A DNA stretch of 25,966 nucleotides from Oscillospiraceae bacterium (GCA_018110855.1 JAGBFZ010000115.1:1-25966); one strand, 5' to 3'. Counted from the stretch's first letter, positions 6,335 to 15,215 are shown. Notes: generated by a model not told the origin, from the sequence alone. Program-made: numbers and translations.

Positions 6335-9061
6335 ATGGAATACACCGATATTGTTACAAACAAAAAGACTGCGGCGAAATTGGCATTACTGATTTTTTTG
6401 TTTTGCACATTTATTATGTGTTCAATTAGCATTTTCAGCGGATGGAGATCATGGGTCATCAAAATGCTTTTGCTCCATGCTGCTGTGCTGACAGTAATGT
6501 CCTTTCACCCGAAGGCAACAGCCAGAGTGCAGTCTGTTCTGCTCATGCTGTTTTCTTTTTCTAATATATTTATCTGCAGTGTGATGGAGAATGATATTTA
6601 TCCTTCTATTGCAGTTTTTATGGGTGCAGCAATACTTATATCCGTTTACAAGGACTCAAAGCTGCTGCTTGGGTATGTACTTCTCATTGCGGGTGCCATA
6701 TTGTTTCATATTTTTGTATTAAACAGCGTATGTTTTGATATGATGATCGATGTTACGCATTTTATTGTAAGGATATCAGTCATGATAACTGCTCTGTTCT
6801 TTCTTATCGTGTTTATCAGAAGCATGGATAAAAACGAGGAGAAGCTCAGACAAAGCGTGGCGGAAGCAAGGCAGGCTGAGCATTACAAGTCGGATTTCCT
6901 TGCCAATATGAGCCATGAGATACGCACTCCCATGAATGCTATCATCGGAATGTGCGAGCTTATCCTTCGTGAAAACGGGCTTAGCGAGAGCGTAAGGGAA
7001 AATTGCTTCAACATTCAGACCTCCGGCAGAAGTCTGCTTTCCATCATTAACGATATCCTTGATTTTTCAAAGATCGAATCGGGAAAGCTGGAGCTTATCC
7101 CCGATGAATTTAATATTGCTTCCACCATTAATACCGTTATAAATATGTCCGAGGCGAGAAAGGGCAATAAGAAGATAGACATTATCGTTAAGGCTGATCC
7201 AGATATCCCAAGAGGAATTATCGGAGATGAGGTTCGTATAAGGCAGGTCATCGTCAACCTTATGACGAATGCGGTCAAATATACCGAAAGCGGATTTGTC
7301 ACCCTTACCGTATCCCATACAAAACAGCCCTACGGCATAAATCTTTCAGTTTCGGTTGCAGATACGGGAATTGGTATTTCCGAGGAAAATATTGAAAAGC
7401 TTTTCACCAGCTTCCGTCAGGTGGATACAAAAAAGAATCGCTCTGTTGAGGGAACGGGACTTGGTCTTGCCATTTCCAAGCGTCTTGTCAGTCAGATGGG
7501 CGGATTTATCAATGTAAAGAGTGAATATGGTTCAGGCTCTGAATTCAGCTTTGTAATACCTGTCAAGGTCTCGGATGATAAACCCTTTATCACAGTCAAG
7601 GATCCGCAGAAAATACATACGGCAGGATATTTCGGCAGCTCAGGGAAGAATGGGATTTATGAGAAGAATTTTACAGGAATGGGAGAACAGCTCCATGTGG
7701 ATTTCAGATGCTGCGGCAGCGACAGCGAATTGAAAGCAATGGCTGACAGCCGTGAGTTCACCCATTTCTTCGTCGGCAAAGATGAATACATAGCCAATGC
7801 TGAGCTTTTGGGTGAAATAGCTGACAGATCAGACGTCTTTGTTATTCAGGAAAGAATGGACGCTATCAATCTTCCCAATAATATCAGATGCATTTACAAG
7901 CCGTTTTATATCATTTCTGTGGTGTCGGCGCTCAATCATGAAAATATCGTGTTGGATCTCAATGAGCGCAGAGGTTCGGATATCCGTTTTTCCGCACCCA
8001 AAGCAAGAATTCTTATCGTTGACGATAATGCTATCAACCTCAAGGTCGCTGTGGGACTTATGCAGCCCTATCATATGCAGGTCATGACTGCCGAAAGCGG
8101 TGCTGCGGCTATAAATATGCTTCGTTCAAAGGATATAGATATCGTGTTTATGGATCATATGATGCCCGGAATGGACGGCGTCGAGGCAACAAGGATAATA
8201 AGAGAGATGGATGGCGATTATTACAAGAAGCTGCCCATCATCGCTCTTACCGCCAATGCCGTAAACGGCGTCAGGGATATGTTCATACGGGAAGGTCTTA
8301 ACGATTTTCTTGCAAAGCCCATCGAGCTTTCCGCTCTTGACAGGATGCTGCGGTATTATCTCCCGAAGGAATACATACAGGCTCCCTCCGCTTCGGACTA
8401 TGGGGCAGGGGACAGGCGCAGAAATGCCAAAACGGCGGGCAATGAAAGCTCGGCAATGTTTGATCCCGATAAGGGGCTTATGTACACAGGCGGCAGCATG
8501 GAGGCATACCGTGAGATACTTGAGCTTTATGTGAAAAAGGGTCCCGAAAAAAGAGCGCAGATCGGCGGGCTGTTTGAGAAAAAGGACTGGAAAAATTATA
8601 TCATCGAGGTACACGCTCTGAAAAGCACATCTATGAGCATAGGCGCTGTAAAGCTCTCAGAGCTTGCAAAGGAGCTTGAAGCCGCAGGAAAGTCAGGAAG
8701 CTACCGCACCATCGAAAAGAAAAACGGAACTCTTTTAAAGCTTTACGGCGAGGTAATGGATATTATAAAGGATTTTCTCGGCGGGGACAAAAATGAAGCC
8801 AATAATAACGGCGAAGAGAAGCAGATCATCGAGCTTGCGGAAATATCCGAGGATAAGCTTTCTGAATATATAAGCAGTGCAAAGGAAGCCTGCAGCAGCT
8901 TTGACGGCGATGCTATGAAGGAAATTGCCGAAGCCGTTTCGGGATATTCATTCAGGAACATACCCCTTTCGGAATATTTCGGCAGGGCGGCAGAGCTTGC
9001 GGAGGATTTTGAATACGATTCCGCAGAGGCAGAGATATCAAAGCTGGAAGCGGAACTGTGA
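6335..9061 (+). CDS. Membrane hybrid histidine kinase with REC and HPt domains (HK1)
   Basis: A 908-residue hybrid sensor kinase. The N-terminal ~165 residues form five or six membrane segments with almost no extracellular part. A HisKA domain follows (H-box NMSHEIRTPMNA, phospho-His194), then the HATPase domain with N-box RIRQVIVNLMTNAVKYT, G1 DTGIGI and G2 GTGLGLAIS. Residues ~428-540 look like a degenerate receiver lacking the acidic pocket. A complete receiver is at ~555-670 (VDDN, phospho-Asp607, Lys in AKP). The HPt domain is at ~705-815 (His760 in EVHALKSTS). A ~75-residue helical tail ends the protein and is shared with the second kinase in the operon. The start is fixed by an in-frame TGA just before ATG; AAAAGG lies 14 nt upstream. 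The signal sensed is unknown and may lie within or near the membrane. Confidence 0.93.
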   Translation: MEYTDIVTNKKTAAKLALLIFLFCTFIMCSISIFSGWRSWVIKMLLLHAAVLTVMSFHPKATARVQSVLLMLFSFSNIFICSVMENDIYPSIAVFMGAAILISVYKDSKLLLGYVLLIAGAILFHIFVLNSVCFDMMIDVTHFIVRISVMITALFFLIVFIRSMDKNEEKLRQSVAEARQAEHYKSDFLANMSHEIRTPMNAIIGMCELILRENGLSESVRENCFNIQTSGRSLLSIINDILDFSKIESGKLELIPDEFNIASTINTVINMSEARKGNKKIDIIVKADPDIPRGIIGDEVRIRQVIVNLMTNAVKYTESGFVTLTVSHTKQPYGINLSVSVADTGIGISEENIEKLFTSFRQVDTKKNRSVEGTGLGLAISKRLVSQMGGFINVKSEYGSGSEFSFVIPVKVSDDKPFITVKDPQKIHTAGYFGSSGKNGIYEKNFTGMGEQLHVDFRCCGSDSELKAMADSREFTHFFVGKDEYIANAELLGEIADRSDVFVIQERMDAINLPNNIRCIYKPFYIISVVSALNHENIVLDLNERRGSDIRFSAPKARILIVDDNAINLKVAVGLMQPYHMQVMTAESGAAAINMLRSKDIDIVFMDHMMPGMDGVEATRIIREMDGDYYKKLPIIALTANAVNGVRDMFIREGLNDFLAKPIELSALDRMLRYYLPKEYIQAPSASDYGAGDRRRNAKTAGNESSAMFDPDKGLMYTGGSMEAYREILELYVKKGPEKRAQIGGLFEKKDWKNYIIEVHALKSTSMSIGAVKLSELAKELEAAGKSGSYRTIEKKNGTLLKLYGEVMDIIKDFLGGDKNEANNNGEEKQIIELAEISEDKLSEYISSAKEACSSFDGDAMKEIAEAVSGYSFRNIPLSEYFGRAAELAEDFEYDSAEAEISKLEAEL

Positions 9062-9153
9062 ATGCTTTCTGTCCGAAAATATCATGAGCTGTATAACGTC
9101 GGTATTGCTTTTTTTGAAAAATAACATCATAAATGAAAAATGAGGAGGATACT

Positions 9154-10557
9154 ATGAAAAATATTCTGATCGTAGATGATAACAAGATAAACCTCGCTTC
9201 TGCCCGCAAGGTGCTCAGCGGTGAATACAAGGTAATTCCCGTAATGAGAGGCGAGCAGGCGCTCACTTACCTTGAAAACGGTGAATGTGACATTATCCTG
9301 CTTGATATCAATATGCCCGAAATGGACGGCTTTGAAGTGTTGGACAGAATAAAGCAGATGGAACGCTGCAAGCATATTCCCGTTATTTTCCTTACGGCTG
9401 ACAATGATTCCGAAACTGAGACCCGCTGCTTTAAGGAGGGTGCTGTGGATTTTATCGCAAAGCCCTTTGTGACCGAGGTCATGCTTTCAAGAATAAGCAG
9501 GGTGCTGGAGCTGGAGGAGCTTCGCCGCAGCCTTGCTGACAGGCTTGAGCAGAAAACAAAAGAGGTCTCGGATATTAAGAGCAAGTCCCGTCAGGATGCA
9601 CTTACGGGTCTCTGGAACAGAGCGCACACTGAGGAAACGGTCAACGCCATGATCTCCGAGGGCGTAAGAGGCGCTCTGATGATGATAGATATGGATAATT
9701 TCAAGGCTATCAACGATAATTACGGTCATATCGCAGGTGATCAGACGCTGAAAATGTTTGCCGACACTCTGAGAAAATTTTCGGAAGAGGGAGACATTCT
9801 CTGCCGTATCGGAGGAGATGAATTTGTGGTTTTTGCCAAGGATCTCTCTTCGAAAAGCGAGATCGGCAACCGTGCTTCCGATATAATTTCCGATCTGTGC
9901 TATAATCTGGAGCAGTGCAAATTTGAGACAAATTCTTCGGTATCAATAGGCATTGCCCAGACTCCCGATGACGGAACGGAGTTTAACAAGCTTTATAATG
10001 CGGCAGATAAGGCGCTTTATTATGTAAAGCAGAACGGTAAAAATTCTTATCACTTTTTCAGCGACCAGAACGAATCCGAGAAGAAGCGTGCCTCAAAGAG
10101 CGTTGATCTTGCATATCTGAGCGAGCTGCTCAGCCGAGCAGACAGCGGAAAGGGAGCATATCTTCTTGATTTCGACAGCTTCCATCATGTGTACAATTTT
10201 ATCAAAAGATTCGTCAGCCGAAGCGGCAGAGAGGTGCAGACCATTCTGTTCACAGTTATTCCTGCCGATGGCGTAAGCGAGCCGGCTCCTGAGGAAGTTG
10301 AGGCTGCGTTGGAGATGCTTGATAAGGCAATATACACATCTCTCAGACGTGTCGATGTTTCTACCAGATATTCAAGCAAGCAGATAATCGTTATACTTAT
10401 GGACGCCAACACCGAAAACGGCGACCTTGTTGCAAAGAGGATAATCAGCTGCTTTGAAAAGCTGTACATAGGCGGACAGCTGAAGATCGAATACGGGATC
10501 GCAAAGATGGAAGGCAATAACATTTTAGGCAAGAATCCTGACAGCGCATCCTTATAA
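9154..10557 (+). CDS. Response regulator with GGDEF domain (predicted diguanylate cyclase) and pseudo-cyclase tail
   Basis: The start chosen is the ATG at 9154, because GAGGAGG (9142-9148) lies 5 nt before it; an in-frame ATG at 9133 has no such site. The 467-residue protein has a receiver (VDDN, phospho-Asp51 in LLDINMP), a short coiled linker (DRLEQKTKEVSDIKSK), and a GGDEF domain with intact DALTGLWNR and GGDEF at 220-224, so it should make c-di-GMP from GTP. The RxxD product-inhibition site five residues before GGDEF reads EEGD, with its Arg lost. Residues ~315-455 look like a second cyclase fold in which the signature is replaced by TRYSSKQ, so it is presumably non-catalytic. It lies 92 bp after HK1 and 41 bp before HK2, and is the likely phosphorelay output of both. 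Confidence 0.92.
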   Translation: MKNILIVDDNKINLASARKVLSGEYKVIPVMRGEQALTYLENGECDIILLDINMPEMDGFEVLDRIKQMERCKHIPVIFLTADNDSETETRCFKEGAVDFIAKPFVTEVMLSRISRVLELEELRRSLADRLEQKTKEVSDIKSKSRQDALTGLWNRAHTEETVNAMISEGVRGALMMIDMDNFKAINDNYGHIAGDQTLKMFADTLRKFSEEGDILCRIGGDEFVVFAKDLSSKSEIGNRASDIISDLCYNLEQCKFETNSSVSIGIAQTPDDGTEFNKLYNAADKALYYVKQNGKNSYHFFSDQNESEKKRASKSVDLAYLSELLSRADSGKGAYLLDFDSFHHVYNFIKRFVSRSGREVQTILFTVIPADGVSEPAPEEVEAALEMLDKAIYTSLRRVDVSTRYSSKQIIVILMDANTENGDLVAKRIISCFEKLYIGGQLKIEYGIAKMEGNNILGKNPDSASL

Positions 10558-10598
10558 GGGATCGTATGCCGATAATATAAACTAAGGACTTGATCGGA

Positions 10599-13500
10599 TT
10601 GAAGAAAAACAGAATAAAATTCAGCGGCAGTTATCGGGCAGCGTTATTCATGATAATGCTTGCTCTCGGAATAATTATCGTGATGAATGTCATTCTGATA
10701 AGGCGTGCAGAAACACAGCAGATCGAAGCCGAGGGTCAGACAAGGCTCAGCAGCATTGCAGGACGTGTTGATAACAGCCTTTACCGTTCAGAGTGTCTCC
10801 TTGACAGCGTGGCTTTGCAGGTAGAACAGATCATTTCTGTAAGCGACAATGCGTCCGAGCTTCTTGATAATTATTTCTGTTCCGAGACTATTGCAGATAT
10901 AAACAATAGATCTGACGGAAGCTGTTTCAGCGCTTATGCCGCTTATAACGGCGAGCTGTATATAAATGATTTTGTCCCCGACGAGGATTTTGTGCTTGAT
11001 GAACGTTCATGGTATATGGGTGCAAAAAAACGTATGGGTGCTGTCCATGTTACCGAGCCGTATATTGACGCAAGCACGGGGGAGATGTGTTACAGTATCT
11101 CTAAGCTGCTTTCCGACGGCTCAACTATTGTGGGACTTGATTTCAATCTCAGTGAGATACAGCATTATATCGAAGAGATGAATGCAAACGGGTCTGGAAC
11201 GAGCTTTATTGTTGATGCCAACGGCATGATCGTGGGACATTCCGACTCGGATAATATCGGCAGGGATTACAGAGAGCTGGATTTTTATTACGAGCTTGTC
11301 AATAAGGTATTTATGCTTTACGGTCATTCCTTCGATTACATATCCGACGGCATAAGATACAATGTTTTTTCCGATAAGACCAATTATGACTGGTATCTTG
11401 TTGTCTGCGTAAAGCGGGGCGAGGAATATTCCGTTCTAAGTGGCAATTCATTATACATAGCTGTGTTCACTCTTATTCTTGCGACTGCTGTTGTTATATT
11501 CTTAATTCATACCTGCCGCAGCAAGGCGGAAGCGGAAAACGCACTGGCTGAAAAGGACAGATTCCTAAAGGATATGAGCATTGAGCTGAAGCGTCCCCTT
11601 TCAAGGATCATAAACCGTGCCGATATCCTAAGCAGCTCGGTTGAAAGCGGCAGCACAGCAGCCGAGATAGGCGATTCGGCAAATGAGCTGAACCATATGC
11701 TTGATGATCTGTTTACTGAATCTGTCGCCGAAAATCCCAAGAATAAGGAGAAAGAAAATAAAAATGTCAGCAAAAGTCCTGTCAACCATGTGATAAGGAT
11801 AGCTCTTGTCACCTTTGTGCTTGTGGTTACAGGCGTGGTCACATTTATCTTCAATACAATGGCATATTCCGAGCTTGGCGGCGTCAGAATGGAGCAGGAG
11901 ACAGAGATTTATCTCAATCAGGTCAGGGACTGGGCACTGACAAACAAAACAGTTCTTGATGTTATCTCTGACAGCATTGTCGCTCAGCCGGGGTTTGCAG
12001 ACGATTATGATTCGGCTGTTGCATATCTCGACAGCATTGTATCAAAATATGATGATATTTCAGTGGCATATATCTGCAATCCCAAATGGGAGCATACGGT
12101 GATCATGAACAACGGCTGGGAGCCTGATGAAAACTGGCACGTTGAAGAGCGGCAGTGGTATGTTGATACTCTTGATTCAAAGCAGAATTTCAATGTATCG
12201 GTACCCTATCTTGATGAGCAGACAGGTCTTTACTGCACAACTCTCAGTAAGATCGTTTATGATGACAAGGGCAATTTTATCGGCGTTCTGGGCATTGATT
12301 ATTACCTTGACAAGCTCATAGGTATTCTGGGCGAAAGCTATACCGACAGGGAATATGCCTTTATTACCGACATTGACGGAAATATCCTTAATCACCCCAA
12401 TGAAGAATACCAGATGAAGCCCGGCTATTCGGTGAATGCTGCCGATATCTGTTACAGATCAGCTCTATCTGAGATCGACAGTGATTTTGTTATTTTCACG
12501 GATTATGACGGTGTTCAAAAAAGCTGCCTTGCTATGAAGGAGGATATTTCCGGATTTAACGTTTTTGTGGTGAGAAGCCTTTACGATGTAGCAGGAAATG
12601 CGATCATTTCCGATCTGATCTACATAGGCGTGTTTATTTTGTGTATAGTTATTGTCAACGCTATCATGTTAAGCCTTACCCGCTGGCAGGCAAAGGTCAA
12701 CAAGGAGCTGAAGGAGGCTGCTGACAAGGCGATAAGTGCAGGCAAAGCCAAAAATGATTTCCTTGCAAATATGAGCCATGAGATCAGAACTCCCATAAAC
12801 GCTGTTCTTGGCATGAATGAAATGATAATGCGGGAATCAAGCGAAAAGCAGATCGTGGAATATGCCGCAAATATTCAGGGCGCAGGCAGGACGCTCCTTT
12901 CAATTATCAATGATATTCTTGATTTCTCGAAGATCGAATCGGGCAAGATGGAGATAGTTCCTGTCTCATACGATGTAAGCTCCCTTATTAACGATATTGT
13001 CAATATGGTAAGGATCAGAGCGGAAAAGAAAAAGCTCAAGTTCATATACGAAATTGATGAAAATATCCCGTCTGTGCTTTACGGAGACGATGTAAGGCTC
13101 AGGCAGATAATTACCAATATCCTTACCAATGCGGTGAAATATACTCCCGAGGGATATGTCCGCTTCAGAATGAATGTAGTTCAGACAGAGAACGATATTG
13201 TGCGTCTGGCAGTAAGCGTGACAGATACGGGAATAGGTATCCGTGAAGAGGATATGGATAAGCTGTTTGCTTCGTTCCAGCGTCTCGATCAGGAAAAGAA
13301 CCGCAGTGTTGAGGGTACGGGACTTGGTATGTCCATCGTTCAGCGGCTGCTTAATATGATGGGAAGCGAGCTGAAGGTCTCCAGCGTTTACGGCTCAGGC
13401 TCTACCTTCTCCTTTGAGATAGAACAGCAAGTTATAAAGGCTGAGCCTATCGGTGGTTTTGAGCAGCGCTTCAAAGCGGCTGCTTCTCAGCAAAGCCCCG

Positions 13501-14567
13501 ATACTGTTTCCCGTATTGCTCCGAATGCAAGGATACTTGTGGTTGACGACAACGAAACAAATCTGCTTGTTGCGAAGAGCCTGCTCAAACGCACAATGGT
13601 AAGGCTTGACACGGCTGTAAGCGGTTCCAAGTGTATTGAGCTGCTGAAAAACAACAGCTATAACATTGTATTCCTCGATCATATGATGCCTGAAATGGAC
13701 GGTATCGAGACCCTGAAAAAGATCAGGGAGGAAAATATTGCGAGGGATACCTGCTTTATTGCTCTTACGGCAAATGCTATCCATGGTGCGAGACAGAATT
13801 ATCTTGACGCAGGCTTTGACGATTATCTTTCAAAGCCGTTTACAGGCGTGGAAATTGAAAAGTGCCTTTTCGGTCATCTTCCCGAGAGCTTATGGGAATA
13901 TGTCAAGATGTCGGAGAATGACACATCGAAGCCTGAGCCTGAGAATGATGAAAAGGAAAGCAGCACACTTTTCAGCCCCGAGGAGGGTGCAAAATATACG
14001 GGCGGGGACGTTGAGGCATATAATGAGATACTTGCGCTGTATGTCCGCAAGGCTCCCGAGCTTTCCGAGCGCATAAAAAGGCTTTTTGAAGAGAAGGACT
14101 GGAAAAATTATGTTATCGAGGTCCACGCACTGAAAAGCTCGTCTCTTAATGCAGGTTCAAGGGAGCTTTCCGAGCTGGCAAAGGAGCTTGAGCTTTCGGG
14201 CAAGGCGGGAAATTACGCTGTTATTGAAGAAAAGAACGCCGAGCTTCTTGCTCTTTACAAAAAGGTTGCCGAGCTTGGAAAGGAATATCTGGGTGAAACA
14301 GAAGATACGAATGAGGATACCCGTGATGAAAATGAGCAGCTGACAGAAATTGCGGCGGAAAAAGCAAAGGAATACTTCAATGCGATCAAGGACGCCTGTC
14401 TTGCATTCGATTCTGATGAAGCAGAAAGGCTGTGCGGTGAGATATCGGGCTGTTCGGTAAACGGCGAACCTCTTAAACCCGTGCTCAATGAAATAATTTC
14501 GGCGGCAGAGGATTTTGAGTATGAAGCTGCTGCCGATACAGCGGAAAAGTATGCCGAAAAGCTTTGA
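10599..14567 (+). CDS. Giant hybrid histidine kinase with two Cache sensor modules, REC and HPt (HK2)
   Basis: The TTG at 10599 is preferred: AAGGA (10584-10588) lies 10 nt upstream, but only 1 nt before the in-frame TTG at 10590. The product is 1322 residues. Domains in order: TM ~13-33; dCache ~35-285 (R136-x-W138-Y139, Asp181); TM ~287-308; a helical DHp remnant ~310-390 with H-box DMSIELKRPLSR, in which the phospho-His is Ile328; TM ~398-420; second dCache ~425-670 (R518-x-W520-Y521, Asp567); TM ~672-693; complete HisKA (His727), HATPase (G1 DTGIGI, G2 GTGLGMS), REC (Asp1027 in FLDHMMPE), HPt (His1176 in EVHALKSSS), and the same ~75-residue tail as HK1. This looks like a fusion of a truncated kinase to a complete one. 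The Cache residues resemble an amino-acid-binding pattern (inference). It is the last large gene of the operon. Confidence 0.92.
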   Translation: MKKNRIKFSGSYRAALFMIMLALGIIIVMNVILIRRAETQQIEAEGQTRLSSIAGRVDNSLYRSECLLDSVALQVEQIISVSDNASELLDNYFCSETIADINNRSDGSCFSAYAAYNGELYINDFVPDEDFVLDERSWYMGAKKRMGAVHVTEPYIDASTGEMCYSISKLLSDGSTIVGLDFNLSEIQHYIEEMNANGSGTSFIVDANGMIVGHSDSDNIGRDYRELDFYYELVNKVFMLYGHSFDYISDGIRYNVFSDKTNYDWYLVVCVKRGEEYSVLSGNSLYIAVFTLILATAVVIFLIHTCRSKAEAENALAEKDRFLKDMSIELKRPLSRIINRADILSSSVESGSTAAEIGDSANELNHMLDDLFTESVAENPKNKEKENKNVSKSPVNHVIRIALVTFVLVVTGVVTFIFNTMAYSELGGVRMEQETEIYLNQVRDWALTNKTVLDVISDSIVAQPGFADDYDSAVAYLDSIVSKYDDISVAYICNPKWEHTVIMNNGWEPDENWHVEERQWYVDTLDSKQNFNVSVPYLDEQTGLYCTTLSKIVYDDKGNFIGVLGIDYYLDKLIGILGESYTDREYAFITDIDGNILNHPNEEYQMKPGYSVNAADICYRSALSEIDSDFVIFTDYDGVQKSCLAMKEDISGFNVFVVRSLYDVAGNAIISDLIYIGVFILCIVIVNAIMLSLTRWQAKVNKELKEAADKAISAGKAKNDFLANMSHEIRTPINAVLGMNEMIMRESSEKQIVEYAANIQGAGRTLLSIINDILDFSKIESGKMEIVPVSYDVSSLINDIVNMVRIRAEKKKLKFIYEIDENIPSVLYGDDVRLRQIITNILTNAVKYTPEGYVRFRMNVVQTENDIVRLAVSVTDTGIGIREEDMDKLFASFQRLDQEKNRSVEGTGLGMSIVQRLLNMMGSELKVSSVYGSGSTFSFEIEQQVIKAEPIGGFEQRFKAAASQQSPDTVSRIAPNARILVVDDNETNLLVAKSLLKRTMVRLDTAVSGSKCIELLKNNSYNIVFLDHMMPEMDGIETLKKIREENIARDTCFIALTANAIHGARQNYLDAGFDDYLSKPFTGVEIEKCLFGHLPESLWEYVKMSENDTSKPEPENDEKESSTLFSPEEGAKYTGGDVEAYNEILALYVRKAPELSERIKRLFEEKDWKNYVIEVHALKSSSLNAGSRELSELAKELELSGKAGNYAVIEEKNAELLALYKKVAELGKEYLGETEDTNEDTRDENEQLTEIAAEKAKEYFNAIKDACLAFDSDEAERLCGEISGCSVNGEPLKPVLNEIISAAEDFEYEAAADTAEKYAEKL

Positions 14568-14608
14568 TATCATATCAGCACCGCATGGAAGATATGAGGG
14601 AATAAATA

Positions 14609-14692
14609 ATGAAGGTATTGAAGAAAACAGGTGATTTTCTGTCGGCAATGTTCCTGATGAAAAAATGCGTCACAGCCTGCCAAGGAACCTGA
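14609..14692 (+). CDS. Possible 27-residue peptide gene
   Basis: A short frame beginning MKVLKKTGDFLSAMFLMKK and ending in KKCVTACQGT. It has a well-placed GAGGG site (14596-14600), 8 nt before ATG. It lies 41 bp after HK2 and ahead of the operon's terminator, so it would be co-transcribed. The peptide has a basic N-terminus, an amphipathic or hydrophobic middle and two cysteines near the C-terminus. I do not recognise the family. It could be a signalling or small membrane peptide, or chance. Confidence 0.35.
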   Translation: MKVLKKTGDFLSAMFLMKKCVTACQGT

Positions 14693-14712
14693 TGACGAAC
14701 GGATATGATTTT

Positions 14713-14744
14713 ACCCCGTATTTGCTTGCAAATACGGGGTTTTT
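14713..14744 (+). terminator. Intrinsic terminator of the kinase/cyclase operon
   Basis: A perfect 12-bp stem (ACCCCGTATTTG at 14713-14724 with 14729-14740) and a 4-nt loop are followed by TTTT. On the opposite strand the stem is not followed by a U run, so it serves the plus-strand operon. Confidence 0.85.
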
Positions 14745-14760
14745 GACATAATAATATATT

Positions 14761-15195
14761 TCACTTACCAAGCTTTTTCAGAAGCTCTTTTTTCAAATAT
14801 TCATATCTCAGCCGCTTTTCTTCTTTTGAAAAATGGACCTCTCGGAGCTGACGGGGATTATTCTCATAGCACAGCTTTTCATCACCGAACTGCTCGCTTG
14901 TAAGGTCGAAAATGCAGTCGCCGATAACATTGTAGCAGTGATAATTTCCGCCTGTCCGAAGAATGCCGTAAACCTCGCCGCCGAAGATATCCTGAGCGAG
15001 AAATGCGGTTATGGAGCACTGTCCCAGCGTCATATTCTCCTTTGTCCAGCTGTCTCTCATGCGGGGAGCACAGGTCTCGGCGCACCATATATCGGACAGC
15101 ATATCGTAAAGCTTGCGTGGGTCTGTTATCTTGCTGTATTCATTATTAACAGGGGGAACATCAGCCTGTTCCCAGCCGTAAAATTTATATTCCAT
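14761..15195 (-). CDS. YunG-like protein with papain-type Cys-His-Asp residues
   Basis: A 144-residue soluble protein. The central block, GQCSITAFLAQDIFGG followed by GGNYHCYNV and FDLTSEQF, matches the Bacillus YunG family as I remember it. Cys60, His86 and Asp97 are spaced as a papain- or transglutaminase-like catalytic triad, so hydrolase or transferase chemistry is possible but undocumented (inference). The start has TGAGGTG about 5 nt upstream and lies 20 bp after the stop of the CoA-transferase, so the two genes share a transcript. No signal peptide is visible. No clear minus-strand terminator is visible after it; the hairpin downstream faces the other way. Confidence 0.75.
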   Translation of the reverse strand: MEYKFYGWEQADVPPVNNEYSKITDPRKLYDMLSDIWCAETCAPRMRDSWTKENMTLGQCSITAFLAQDIFGGEVYGILRTGGNYHCYNVIGDCIFDLTSEQFGDEKLCYENNPRQLREVHFSKEEKRLRYEYLKKELLKKLGK

Positions 15196-15215
15196 ACAGG
15201 CACCTCACATTATCA

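Noticed and set aside
10590..10592. TTG at 10590 as the start of HK2
   Set aside because: It is only 1 nt after AAGGA. The TTG at 10599 is better spaced.
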